Source of the DNA: a virus
DNA: 27,095 nt
Virus record (IMG/VR): IMGVR_UViG_3300037517_003563
Location: 1 to 27,095 of that record
Reading direction: 5' to 3' (one strand)
Shown here: one piece after another, positions 1 through 5,491 of the stretch
How the letters are laid out: each line of letters begins with the position of its first letter
How positions within the stretch are numbered: the first letter of the stretch is position 1
The notes under the pieces: model-generated
The model's database searches: none
What the model saw: only the letters and a program-made list of their open reading frames with translations
Told to the model about the DNA's origin: nothing
Translations under genes and position numbers: made by a program

Positions 1-310
1 AACGATTAATGTTTTCATGACGCCACATTACACAAAATGTGAAACCATTACAAGCGTGTCCTTTTGTGCGTATCCTTGTGCGGTGCGGCTTTTATCCCCG
101 TAGAATCAAAAAAAGTGTAGAATCCCCTTAGCTCCACTCCGGTGACAATCAGATGCCAACCAATGGAATTGGCGCGGCGTTGGGGGCTTGTAATGGGTTG
201 ATTTTGATGATTGTGTAAGAAAACCAACGCCATTCATTGAATTTCATAGCACATTCACAGTTTATGGGTTCCTTTGTGCAGAGAACCGCGATTTTGTGCG
301 GGCTTTGTGT
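1..310. other. Noncoding left edge with short repeats, upstream of the integrase
   Basis: I see no convincing gene here; a 61-codon leftward frame at 48-233 has no family features. The stretch holds repeats. TTTTGTGCG occurs at 62-70 and 292-300, with related copies CTTTGTGCA at 272-280 and CTTTGTGT at 303-310, and an inverted relative ACACAAAATG at 31-40. GTAGAATC occurs twice, at 100-107 and 117-124, separated by an A-rich spacer. Phage attachment sites usually lie beside the integrase gene and carry short repeated arm sites, so this may be the left attachment region. No matching partner was found in the window. Confidence 0.35.
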
Positions 311-1456
311 ATGGCGACTGTATTTCAACGAAAGGGATCTGAAGTGTGGGTAGCGGCGTTCCGTGCGTGGGATGCCAGTGCGGGGGCGTGGATCTGGCGG
401 CAGAAGTCAACGGGCGTGACTGACAAGGCCACAGCGGGCGGGATCGCGGCTATGCTGGAGAGATCCAGCGGGGAGGCGAAGGCGGGGACGCTCTCACGCG
501 AGAAGGCTCAAGAGATGGTGAACGAGATTCTGCGACTGGCTGGCCTCCAGATTATCGAGACGGCTCCTAGCCTCGAAGCGGTGGCGACGGCCTTTCTTGA
601 CGAGGGGGAGCAGACGATAGCGGAGTCCACGGCGCGGCGGTATCGTGGGCAATGGGAGACGCTGAAGAAGTGGGCAGGGGCGCGTATCACCGAGGGCGTG
701 GACGCCTGGACGACTGAGGACATGGCGAGTTATTACAAGGACATGAAAGCCAAGTTCAGCGTCACCACGGCGAACGGGCATCTGAATTTTGCATCGATGG
801 TCTTTGGGCGAGCGGTTGACCTGGGGCATCGGTCGAACAACCCGACCGTGCTTGTGAAGCGCATGGACAACGATTCAGTCGCGAAGGAAACCATCAGCCA
901 TGCACAATGCGCAGCAATGTTGCGAGTGATGAGGAAGAACAAGGCGCACGACTGGACGGCGCTCTTGGGGCTCGGGTGGCATACTGGCCACCGACTCCAA
1001 GATTTGCTTGATGTGACTCCGGCGCAACTGGCGCAAGATCCTGAGTTCGGATGGCTGCTCACATTGCTGCCGGAGAAGACAAAGCGGAAGGGGCGCACGG
1101 TGGTCTTGCCGATTCCGACATGGATCGCTCTGCGACTGCGGCGGCTCGGTGGATTCAAGAGTATCAAGGGCGGCGACAATCGTAGCGGGCGAGTCTCCGA
1201 GGCGTTTCTTGTTTGGATGAGGGCGGCTGGGATTGACCCGTGTCCAAAGAAGCGCGGGCCTCGGGTGGTGAACCTGCGGAGCTTTCACTCATTGCGGCAC
1301 TCCATGACCACTCGGCTGACCTCTGCGGGCATCAGTGGGGAACTGGCGCGACTGGTGACAGCGCACAAGTCGCCAGCGGTGCAGCGGGCCTATGTTCACG
1401 CGGAAGTCAGGGCGCTGAAAGAGGCGCTTCGAGTGATGCGGGCGCGGAAGGGGTGA
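311..1456 (+). CDS. int: Tyrosine recombinase / phage integrase
   Basis: Site-specific recombinase expected to insert and excise the phage chromosome. Length is 381 residues from ATG 311. A GTG at 296 is in frame, but the protein from 311 begins MATVFQRKG, like many integrases whose N-terminal strand domain starts this way, so I chose 311. A SAM-like core-binding domain occupies about residues 85-185. The catalytic set is visible: Arg228 (HTGHRLQDLL), a Lys in the hairpin near 256-261, His326-x-x-Arg329 (FHSLRHS), His352 (TAHKS) and nucleophile Tyr361 (AYVHAE). All key residues are present, so the enzyme looks intact. Its last 50 bases overlap convergently with the leftmost gene of the early operon. 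No good ribosome binding site is visible. Confidence 0.95.
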   Translation: MATVFQRKGSEVWVAAFRAWDASAGAWIWRQKSTGVTDKATAGGIAAMLERSSGEAKAGTLSREKAQEMVNEILRLAGLQIIETAPSLEAVATAFLDEGEQTIAESTARRYRGQWETLKKWAGARITEGVDAWTTEDMASYYKDMKAKFSVTTANGHLNFASMVFGRAVDLGHRSNNPTVLVKRMDNDSVAKETISHAQCAAMLRVMRKNKAHDWTALLGLGWHTGHRLQDLLDVTPAQLAQDPEFGWLLTLLPEKTKRKGRTVVLPIPTWIALRLRRLGGFKSIKGGDNRSGRVSEAFLVWMRAAGIDPCPKKRGPRVVNLRSFHSLRHSMTTRLTSAGISGELARLVTAHKSPAVQRAYVHAEVRALKEALRVMRARKG

Positions 1457-1658
1457 CCTTGCACCTGTCGCCCCAGCCCATGTGAGCGTTGACAATCCGC
1501 GCTTTGTTGGCGGCGGCTTTCTCGGTGGCAAATGGCCACGCTTTGGACTGCTCCAAGGTGAAGCCGTAGCCCATCCGTTGCACGCATCGCGGTGTGCGCG
1601 GCCCCTGCAAGTAGTGGGTTTGGCCGTTGATTGCTGCGGTGATGTGGAGCGGGCTCAT
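1407..1658 (-). CDS. Small conserved-looking phage protein, unknown function
   Basis: 83 residues. The start at 1658 is chosen because its ATG overlaps the TGA of the upstream gene (ATGA at 1655-1658); a further upstream in-frame ATG at 1706 would overlap that gene by 52 bases. The middle contains a hydrophilic pattern (YGFTLEQSKAW, then KARIVNAHMG) that reads like real protein and resembles small phage proteins I have seen without a named function. There are no membrane segments and no Cys/His metal cluster. It is the last gene of the leftward operon, and its 3' end runs 50 bases into the integrase gene on the opposite strand, so leftward transcription could oppose integrase expression. Confidence 0.6.
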   Translation of the reverse strand: MSPLHITAAINGQTHYLQGPRTPRCVQRMGYGFTLEQSKAWPFATEKAAANKARIVNAHMGWGDRCKVTPSAPASLEAPLSAP

Positions 1659-1876
1659 CGTGACAGAGGCGTCCAGCCTGACGGTGGCTTGGGTAGATAC
1701 CGCCACATGGAAAGGTCAAAGCATTTGCTGCCCGTCGATGCATGGGTCCAGTGATTAAATTGGATGCAGACGATAGCTATGGAGCCCGTTTTGAGCAGGC
1801 CAAGGACAGGCACTCCCTCGTCCAGATCGTCAACGTCGATGCGTAGCCGCCATTCGGTATCGGTATCTGTGATCAC
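1655..1876 (-). CDS. Small hypothetical protein, translationally coupled to the RHH gene
   Basis: 73 residues from a GTG at 1876. The GTG overlaps the stop of the upstream ribbon-helix-helix gene (GTGA), and an excellent ribosome binding site AAGGAGG lies seven bases upstream inside that gene. These two facts decide the start, because the frame stays open much further upstream (to 2146) only as a shadow of the RHH gene. The protein starts acidic (VITDTDTEWRLRIDVDDLDEG), then has a hydrophobic strand (GSIAIVCIQF), and ends with a Trp- and Pro-containing tail. Function unknown. It sits between the regulator and another small gene, so a role tied to that regulator is possible but only inferred. 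Confidence 0.6.
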   Translation of the reverse strand: MITDTDTEWRLRIDVDDLDEGVPVLGLLKTGSIAIVCIQFNHWTHASTGSKCFDLSMWRYLPKPPSGWTPLSR

Positions 1877-2112
1877 CTCCGTTCCTCCTTCAGCATTTTG
1901 GACCATTCCTTTTCGATCAGCCTCGCGACAAACGAGGACCACGTTCTGCCGTCCATGTCGGCCATCTTCTGCGCCCGCTCGATGGTCACCGTGGACATGC
2001 TCATCGTCTTTTGAGACTGGCCCGGTGCTCGGACGCAGACGCGCTTCTCGCGCACCTTCACGATTTTGATTTTGATCTTGGGCTTTTGCCGTTTGGGTTT
2101 CTTGAGTGCCAT
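1873..2112 (-). CDS. Ribbon-helix-helix (CopG/Arc-like) DNA-binding protein
   Basis: 79 residues. The N-terminal 35 residues are very basic (KPKRQKPKIKIKIVKVREK). The C-terminal half reads as an RHH fold: a short beta strand (STVTIER), helix A (AQKMADMDG) and helix B (WSSFVARLIEKEWSKML). RHH proteins act as dimers, with the strand lying in the DNA major groove, and often repress their own operons. A promoter-like sequence with an AT-rich repeat lies immediately upstream, and the next two genes are coupled by GTGA and ATGA overlaps, so this heads a three-gene cassette. With ATG 2112 the transcript would be nearly leaderless; internal Met36 or Met38 are possible later starts. The RHH call is by pattern, not by profile search. 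Confidence 0.7.
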   Translation of the reverse strand: MALKKPKRQKPKIKIKIVKVREKRVCVRAPGQSQKTMSMSTVTIERAQKMADMDGRTWSSFVARLIEKEWSKMLKEERR

Positions 2113-2117
2113 CTTGC

Positions 2118-2146
2118 ATATTATTATATATTATTATTGGAGTCAA
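2118..2146 (-). promoter_or_regulatory. Predicted promoter with AT-repeat, for the RHH cassette
   Basis: On the minus strand TTGACT (2146-2141) is followed after 17 bases by TAATAT (2123-2118), a near-consensus -35/-10 pair. The spacer is an AT-only run built from repeated ATTATT units, a possible operator for the RHH protein encoded just downstream. Transcription would begin within a few bases of ATG 2112. Confidence 0.5.
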
Positions 2147-2152
2147 AGGGTA

Positions 2153-2848
2153 TCACACATAGCTAGGCCAGTTGCATTCGACGAGTCCGCCCGTCTCAGT
2201 GGCGCGGCGGATGATGGAGGGGCCAAGGCAAGTGTTGAGCTCTGCGGCCTTGAGGTTGGCGATGATGACGGTCGGGAGCAGTGAGTCGTAGCGATGATCC
2301 ACGATATTGACCAGCGTGCGGTTCTCCCATTCGCCTTCGCTTCGCTCCTGGGCCTCGTCGATGACAAGGAAGGGGGTGCGGCGAAACTTTGAGATGACAT
2401 CGCTCTCGATCTCCTTCGTCTGCGGGTGCCAGCTGCGTTTGATGGCCTCGAAAATGTTGTGCGCCTTGACGTAGGTTCCCGGCTTTCCGCCTTTCCGCTG
2501 CCGCTCGCGCTCCATCCAGGCCGACATCACGGTTTTGCCCGTGCCGCGATCTCCGATGAAGAGAAGCAAGCCCTCCTTCGTTTTCGGGTAGAGCGCAACG
2601 GCCTTCGAGATAGCTGGACCTGTCGCGGCGTCGAGGGCGCGGATTGCTCGCTTCGGCCAGCAATCGGCAAACTCGACCTTTGCGGTCTTTGGGGCGGGTG
2701 GGAGTGCATCGGGGTTAAGGCTCGGGTCGCACGCCTCGCAATAGGCCAGCATTCCGATGGCGGTGAAGGGGTCGCCGCATCGAACGCAATCGCGCCGGGT
2801 TGTGTAGCTTAGGCGTTCGAGGACTTCTGCAAATGGGTTCGGGGTCAT
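2153..2848 (-). CDS. DnaC/DnaI-like replicative helicase loader (AAA+ ATPase)
   Basis: 231 residues. An N-terminal zinc-finger-like cluster (Cys21, Cys24, Cys37, Cys40) precedes an AAA+ core. Walker A is GDRGTGKT at 99-106, Walker B is LVIDEAQ at 161-167, sensor I lies in VIIANL at 194-199, and an Arg-finger region IIRRATE at about 212-218 is followed by the WPSYV ending seen in DnaC relatives. Proteins of this family load the host DnaB helicase at an origin. Its ATG overlaps the TGA of the DUF1376 initiator gene (ATGA at 2845-2848). This order and coupling match the lambda O/P or phage DnaD/DnaC pairs. No DnaB-like helicase gene is seen in the window, so the phage probably uses the host helicase. 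Confident of the family, less of DnaC versus DnaI type. Confidence 0.9.
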   Translation of the reverse strand: MTPNPFAEVLERLSYTTRRDCVRCGDPFTAIGMLAYCEACDPSLNPDALPPAPKTAKVEFADCWPKRAIRALDAATGPAISKAVALYPKTKEGLLLFIGDRGTGKTVMSAWMERERQRKGGKPGTYVKAHNIFEAIKRSWHPQTKEIESDVISKFRRTPFLVIDEAQERSEGEWENRTLVNIVDHRYDSLLPTVIIANLKAAELNTCLGPSIIRRATETGGLVECNWPSYV

Positions 2849-3708
2849 AATCTGGGGAGAGTGTCGGCGGTGTGGACGGTTTCGATTTCGCGTTCTCTGC
2901 GCGGGTCGGTTTTGGGTTTCTTCTGGGTGGAGGCGTGCGCCCTGCCGATCTCGCCGGGGAGATTGTTCAGGAACGTGAGCAAGTCATGCCGGAGAATGTT
3001 TCTGTCGCGGTCGGCTGGCCAGTTGGCGGCGTAGTAGGCTTCCAAAGCGGCGAGGTCATCCTCGGGAACGATTCCGATTTTCTTGTAGGCCCGAATCTCC
3101 TTGTCGGTCCACGGGGTTGATTCCCTGCGGTGGAAAATGGCGGCGATGCGCTTGGATTGCGTGGTGGTGGGGATCTTGCCCGATGCCTTGCCATCGGTGA
3201 TGCCGCTCTTGGGTTTTGATTCTTCTGAATCCCCCTCGCCCGACGAAGGCGAAGCCGGAGGAGTTTCGGGGGCTAAGGGGGTTTCTTTTAAAGGAGAAGG
3301 AGAAGGAGAAGGAGAAGGAGAAGGCAGCTTTGGTTTGGCTTTGTTTTCTAAAAAGGGTTGGCTTTCCGAACCCTTTTCGTTTTCGGTAGGGTTGGCTTTG
3401 GGTCGCCCTCCTTTTTTCCCGAGGTCAGACTGGCGCTTCTGGTAGGCTTCACGCTCAGACCGAACCCGTTCCAGTCTGGCGTTGCGATAACCGTCTGCGC
3501 CCAGTTCAAACTTGGCGAGCACCTCGCCTAGTTTTTTGGGGGAGACTCCAGCAATGCGGGACAGTTTGGATTCATCTGCGGGAATTGAGCCTTGCTCCCA
3601 TTGGAAGCAGAGCAGGCGAATGTACGCGCCGACCTCCTCCGTAGTCAGTAACATGGTGCCCAGAATGAAATCGGACGGGTAGAAGGGGAATGATTGAGAG
3701 GTCTTCAC
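2845..3708 (-). CDS. DUF1376-type replication initiator-like protein
   Basis: 287 residues from GTG 3708. The N-terminal domain (about 1-85) has the DUF1376 hallmark FPFYPSDFILGT, then LTTEEVGAYIRLLC and a small winged-helix region (ESKLSRIAGVSPKKL). A low-complexity linker follows (about 110-185) with a run of Ser-Pro repeats, then a basic/acidic C-terminal domain. DUF1376 proteins in phages sit where lambda O sits and are thought to bind the origin. The frame stays open upstream to a TTG at 3771, but that stretch forms a terminator hairpin, so I prefer GTG 3708, the codon directly after the hairpin's T tract; it has no Shine-Dalgarno. The linker DNA carries iteron-like repeats, and the helicase loader gene overlaps its stop. 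The start remains the main doubt. Confidence 0.8.
   Translation of the reverse strand: MKTSQSFPFYPSDFILGTMLLTTEEVGAYIRLLCFQWEQGSIPADESKLSRIAGVSPKKLGEVLAKFELGADGYRNARLERVRSEREAYQKRQSDLGKKGGRPKANPTENEKGSESQPFLENKAKPKLPSPSPSPSPSPLKETPLAPETPPASPSSGEGDSEESKPKSGITDGKASGKIPTTTQSKRIAAIFHRRESTPWTDKEIRAYKKIGIVPEDDLAALEAYYAANWPADRDRNILRHDLLTFLNNLPGEIGRAHASTQKKPKTDPRREREIETVHTADTLPRL
3293..3400. repeat. Iteron-like and purine-rich repeats inside the initiator gene (candidate origin)
   Basis: Within the linker-coding part of the DUF1376 gene, the plus strand shows five tandem GGAGAA hexamers (3293-3322), then three related 12-mers: GGTTTGGCTTTG (3332-3343), GGGTTGGCTTTC (3355-3366) and GGGTTGGCTTTG (3389-3400). 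A perfect 9-bp inverted repeat, AAAAGGGTT (3351-3359) and AACCCTTTT (3369-3377), overlaps the middle copy. The stretch is T-rich compared with its surroundings. Lambda-type phages keep origin iterons in the linker of the initiator gene, so this arrangement fits an origin; that function is inferred. Confidence 0.5.
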
Positions 3709-3712
3709 GGGC

Positions 3713-3769
3713 AAAAAAAGAGCCCACCGTGTGAGACTCCGGTTCTCGAAAGAACGCGGCACGGTGGGC
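3713..3769 (-). terminator. Intrinsic terminator hairpin in the initiator leader
   Basis: On the minus strand GCCCACCGTG (3769-3760) pairs perfectly with CACGGTGGGC (3731-3722) as a 10-bp stem. The 28-base loop holds a nested hairpin (GTTCT, TTCG, AGAAC). The stem is followed by TC and then seven T residues (3719-3713). It lies after the small genes at 3861-4369 and directly before the GTG of the DUF1376 gene, so it would either end the upstream transcript or act as an attenuator that controls the replication genes. Confidence 0.75.
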
Positions 3770-3860
3770 AAACTGTGTTTTCATCGGTCTCAAGCGATGG
3801 TGCCGACTGGCGGCGTAGGGATGTAAAATGAGATGACATCTTATGCAAGAGCGGAGTGCG

Positions 3861-4121
3861 TTATTTATTCAAAGCGTCCTCGCGCTCCTTGGCGTCGCGC
3901 ATGTCCTCCATCCAGCCGAGAACGTCAGGGTCGTCCTCTTGCATGGCGGCTACGCGCTCAAGTTCTTGGATCTGTGCGCCGGTCCAGCCGGAGCGGGAAA
4001 GAAGCGCCTGGGCGATCTGTGCGGCCTCGCGCAACATTGGCGGGGTGATGGGTGCAACGTGGTCGTCCTCGCTGTAGAGCATCGCTTGTTCGTGGGTTTG
4101 TTCTTGGAATAAGGTGCTCAT
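3861..4121 (-). CDS. Small acidic hypothetical protein
   Basis: 86 residues, rich in Glu, Asp, Gln and Ala, with no Cys and no membrane segment. The central part (MLREAAQIAQALLSRSG, then AQIQELERVAAMQ) should form amphipathic helices, and the end is strongly charged (WMEDMRDAKEREDALNK). Its ATG overlaps the stop of the upstream gene (ATGA at 4118-4121). It is the last gene before the terminator-like hairpin. Two rightward frames on the opposite strand are judged shadows. Function unknown; its place beside a Cro-like gene and the replication genes suggests an early-phase role only by context. Confidence 0.65.
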   Translation of the reverse strand: MSTLFQEQTHEQAMLYSEDDHVAPITPPMLREAAQIAQALLSRSGWTGAQIQELERVAAMQEDDPDVLGWMEDMRDAKEREDALNK

Positions 4122-4369
4122 AGTTCGGCGTACGGTAAGTGGTCTATTCCTTCAGGCAGCATCACGGACGCAATCCGAGAGCAGTTGTTTGGCTTCCGTT
4201 CATGGACATGCTTGGCAAACGCAACTGCAACGGAGCGAGTCAGAGCCAGAAAGACCAGTGGTTTACCCTCAGTCGCAAGTTTGTGCGCTAGCGTCCAGCA
4301 TTGACTGCCCACGGGTCGCTCGAAAACCACGTAGTATTTCCTGAAGGTTGATTCATCCTTGATTATCAT
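4118..4369 (-). CDS. Small hypothetical early protein
   Basis: 83 residues. It begins MIIKDESTFRKYYVVFERP and continues with a mix of strands and helices (KPLVFLALTRSVAVAFAKHVHER), which reads as a compact soluble protein. The start overlaps the end of the Cro-like gene by 17 bases and its stop overlaps the next ATG, so it is tightly coupled in the operon. I do not recognise a family. The hydrophobic stretch in the middle is too broken by charged residues to be a clear membrane segment. Confidence 0.65.
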   Translation of the reverse strand: MIIKDESTFRKYYVVFERPVGSQCWTLAHKLATEGKPLVFLALTRSVAVAFAKHVHERKPNNCSRIASVMLPEGIDHLPYAEL

Positions 4370-4553
4370 TTGGTTTCCTTTTCCACGTTGTTATTATGTG
4401 CGTCAAAGCCACGATCCCAAGGCCGTTGGGCTGCGATACTTCCTGCTCCCAATTCTGGTAACTGCGGATGGAGATTCGCAGCAATGCAGCGGCCTCTTTT
4501 TGGGTGAGGTCGTTTTCCATCCTCCAAATCTGAAGTTGTCTGGCAAGTTTCAT
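4353..4553 (-). CDS. Cro/XRE-family helix-turn-helix protein
   Basis: 66 residues. The HTH is clear: helix RQLQIWRMENDLTQKEAAALL, turn, then recognition helix RISIRSYQNWEQ. The small size suits a Cro-like or accessory repressor acting as a dimer on operator DNA. It begins just after the stop of the SSB-like gene (TGATATG), and the next gene overlaps its end, so it belongs to the early transcript and is not divergent from a partner as a cI/cro pair would be. It may lower expression of the replication genes; that role is inferred from place only. Confidence 0.85.
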   Translation of the reverse strand: MKLARQLQIWRMENDLTQKEAAALLRISIRSYQNWEQEVSQPNGLGIVALTHIITTWKRKPNDNQG

Positions 4554-4554
4554 A

Positions 4555-4983
4555 TCAAAAGGGAATGTCGTCGTCTTCGCAGGGCTCGAAGTGTTCGGGG
4601 TTGGCTTGTGGCGCGGGTGTCCTGCTGGCCGCTGGCCGTGGTGCTTGCCTGCGTTCTTGGGGTTCCCGGCGCTCTTGCCGTGGCTGTTCCTCGCGGAAAG
4701 CCTCGGAGTCGAACAGCTTACCGTTTCCGAGGAAAGGAAGATCTTCGCGGGCGTCGCGCTCCTCTTTGGTGGCCTTCTCTTTGACGAAATGGGTGTTCCC
4801 GTAATCGTTGGGGCCGTTCTTGTTCTCGATGGCTTCGAGGTTGAAGTACACCTTGCCGTTTTGGTGCGGCTTGGCGCGGGAGGCGGCGAGGTCGATAACG
4901 AGAATGTCTTTCCCGCTGTTCGAGGTCATGCGTTGAGCGCCTTTGATGGCGGTGAGGTCGATGGAAATTTCAACTTTTCTCAT
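4555..4983 (-). CDS. Putative single-stranded DNA-binding protein with SSB-like acidic tip
   Basis: 142 residues. The N-terminal 80 residues look like a beta-rich ssDNA-binding fold (KVEISIDLTAI, ILVIDLAASRA, KVYFNLEAIENKNG, YGNTHFVKEKATKEER). A disordered Arg/Gln/Pro linker follows (about 95-128), and the protein ends in CEDDDIPF, very close to the DDDIPF tip that bacterial SSB uses to recruit partner proteins. It is not an obvious standard SSB in its fold region, so it may be a phage ssDNA-binding family of its own. Neighbouring helicase, RusA, exonuclease and annealing protein fit a role in phage replication and recombination. Confidence 0.75.
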   Translation of the reverse strand: MRKVEISIDLTAIKGAQRMTSNSGKDILVIDLAASRAKPHQNGKVYFNLEAIENKNGPNDYGNTHFVKEKATKEERDAREDLPFLGNGKLFDSEAFREEQPRQERREPQERRQAPRPAASRTPAPQANPEHFEPCEDDDIPF

Positions 4984-4989
4984 GGGTGT

Positions 4990-5217
4990 CTATTTCTTGG
5001 CTGAGTGAAGGGAGGCGCGGATGGCTCCGGCGAGGTCGGCGGACTCAATGGAACGCTCGCCATTCCAACGCCAGAACGGAAAGCGCCGGTCAGGCGGATA
5101 CTGGACCGGGCGCGGCTTGTCGCTCCAGCCGTAGAGGCGGATGGCAAGCCGAGTCAGGCCGATGGAGAGGAAGAGGATCTGGCGTGAAAGCCAGCGGGTG
5201 AGCGTGTTGGATTGCAT
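4990..5217 (-). CDS. Small basic hypothetical protein, possibly membrane-associated
   Basis: 75 residues, basic and rich in Trp, Arg and Leu. The first half contains LSRQILFLSIGLTRLAIRLYGW, a hydrophobic stretch interrupted by three Arg, so it could be an amphipathic helix lying on a membrane more than a crossing segment. The rest is Pro/Arg rich with DLAGAIRASLHSAKK at the end. It starts after the sequence CATCTCATTTCATCCT, a leader seen before other genes of this operon, with no Shine-Dalgarno. Six bases separate its stop from the SSB-like ATG. Function unknown. Confidence 0.55.
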   Translation of the reverse strand: MQSNTLTRWLSRQILFLSIGLTRLAIRLYGWSDKPRPVQYPPDRRFPFWRWNGERSIESADLAGAIRASLHSAKK

Positions 5218-5234
5218 AGGATGAAATGAGATGT

Positions 5235-5480
5235 CTAAATGAGGGAATGGACGTTGGCGAATTTGCCGGATTGATTTCTGCGACGAGCGCCGGTTTCACA
5301 GGCGAGTCCGAGTTTCTTTAGCTCGGTGAACCGTGGCCGGACGGACAACGGGGAGAGGTCAAGATGCGCTGCGCACTCGTCGGCGGTCATGGCTCCATGG
5401 GTGCGGAGCGCGGACTGAACGAGGAGACGCAAGCGGGAGGCTTCAGAGGGCAGGGGGGCGGCTTCTAGGCTTGTGTTCAT
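5235..5480 (-). CDS. Small winged-helix DNA-binding protein
   Basis: 81 residues from ATG 5480; longer upstream frame is a shadow of the helicase gene, whose stop lies at 5492. The sequence SRLRLLVQSALRTHGAMTADECAAHL then SPLSVRPRFTELKKLGL is a typical winged helix: three helices with the recognition helix around SVRPRFTELKK, followed by a basic wing (ETGARRRNQSGK). Such small proteins in phage early regions resemble transcription regulators or replication accessory proteins. It is followed after a short CATCTCAT-type leader by the next gene. Confidence 0.7.
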   Translation of the reverse strand: MNTSLEAAPLPSEASRLRLLVQSALRTHGAMTADECAAHLDLSPLSVRPRFTELKKLGLACETGARRRNQSGKFANVHSLI

Positions 5481-5491
5481 GGTGTTGTGGG

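Noticed and set aside
3709-3771. Upstream TTG start for the DUF1376 protein
   Set aside because: This part encodes no known domain and consists of a perfect terminator stem-loop, so GTG 3708 is preferred, though it lacks a ribosome binding site.
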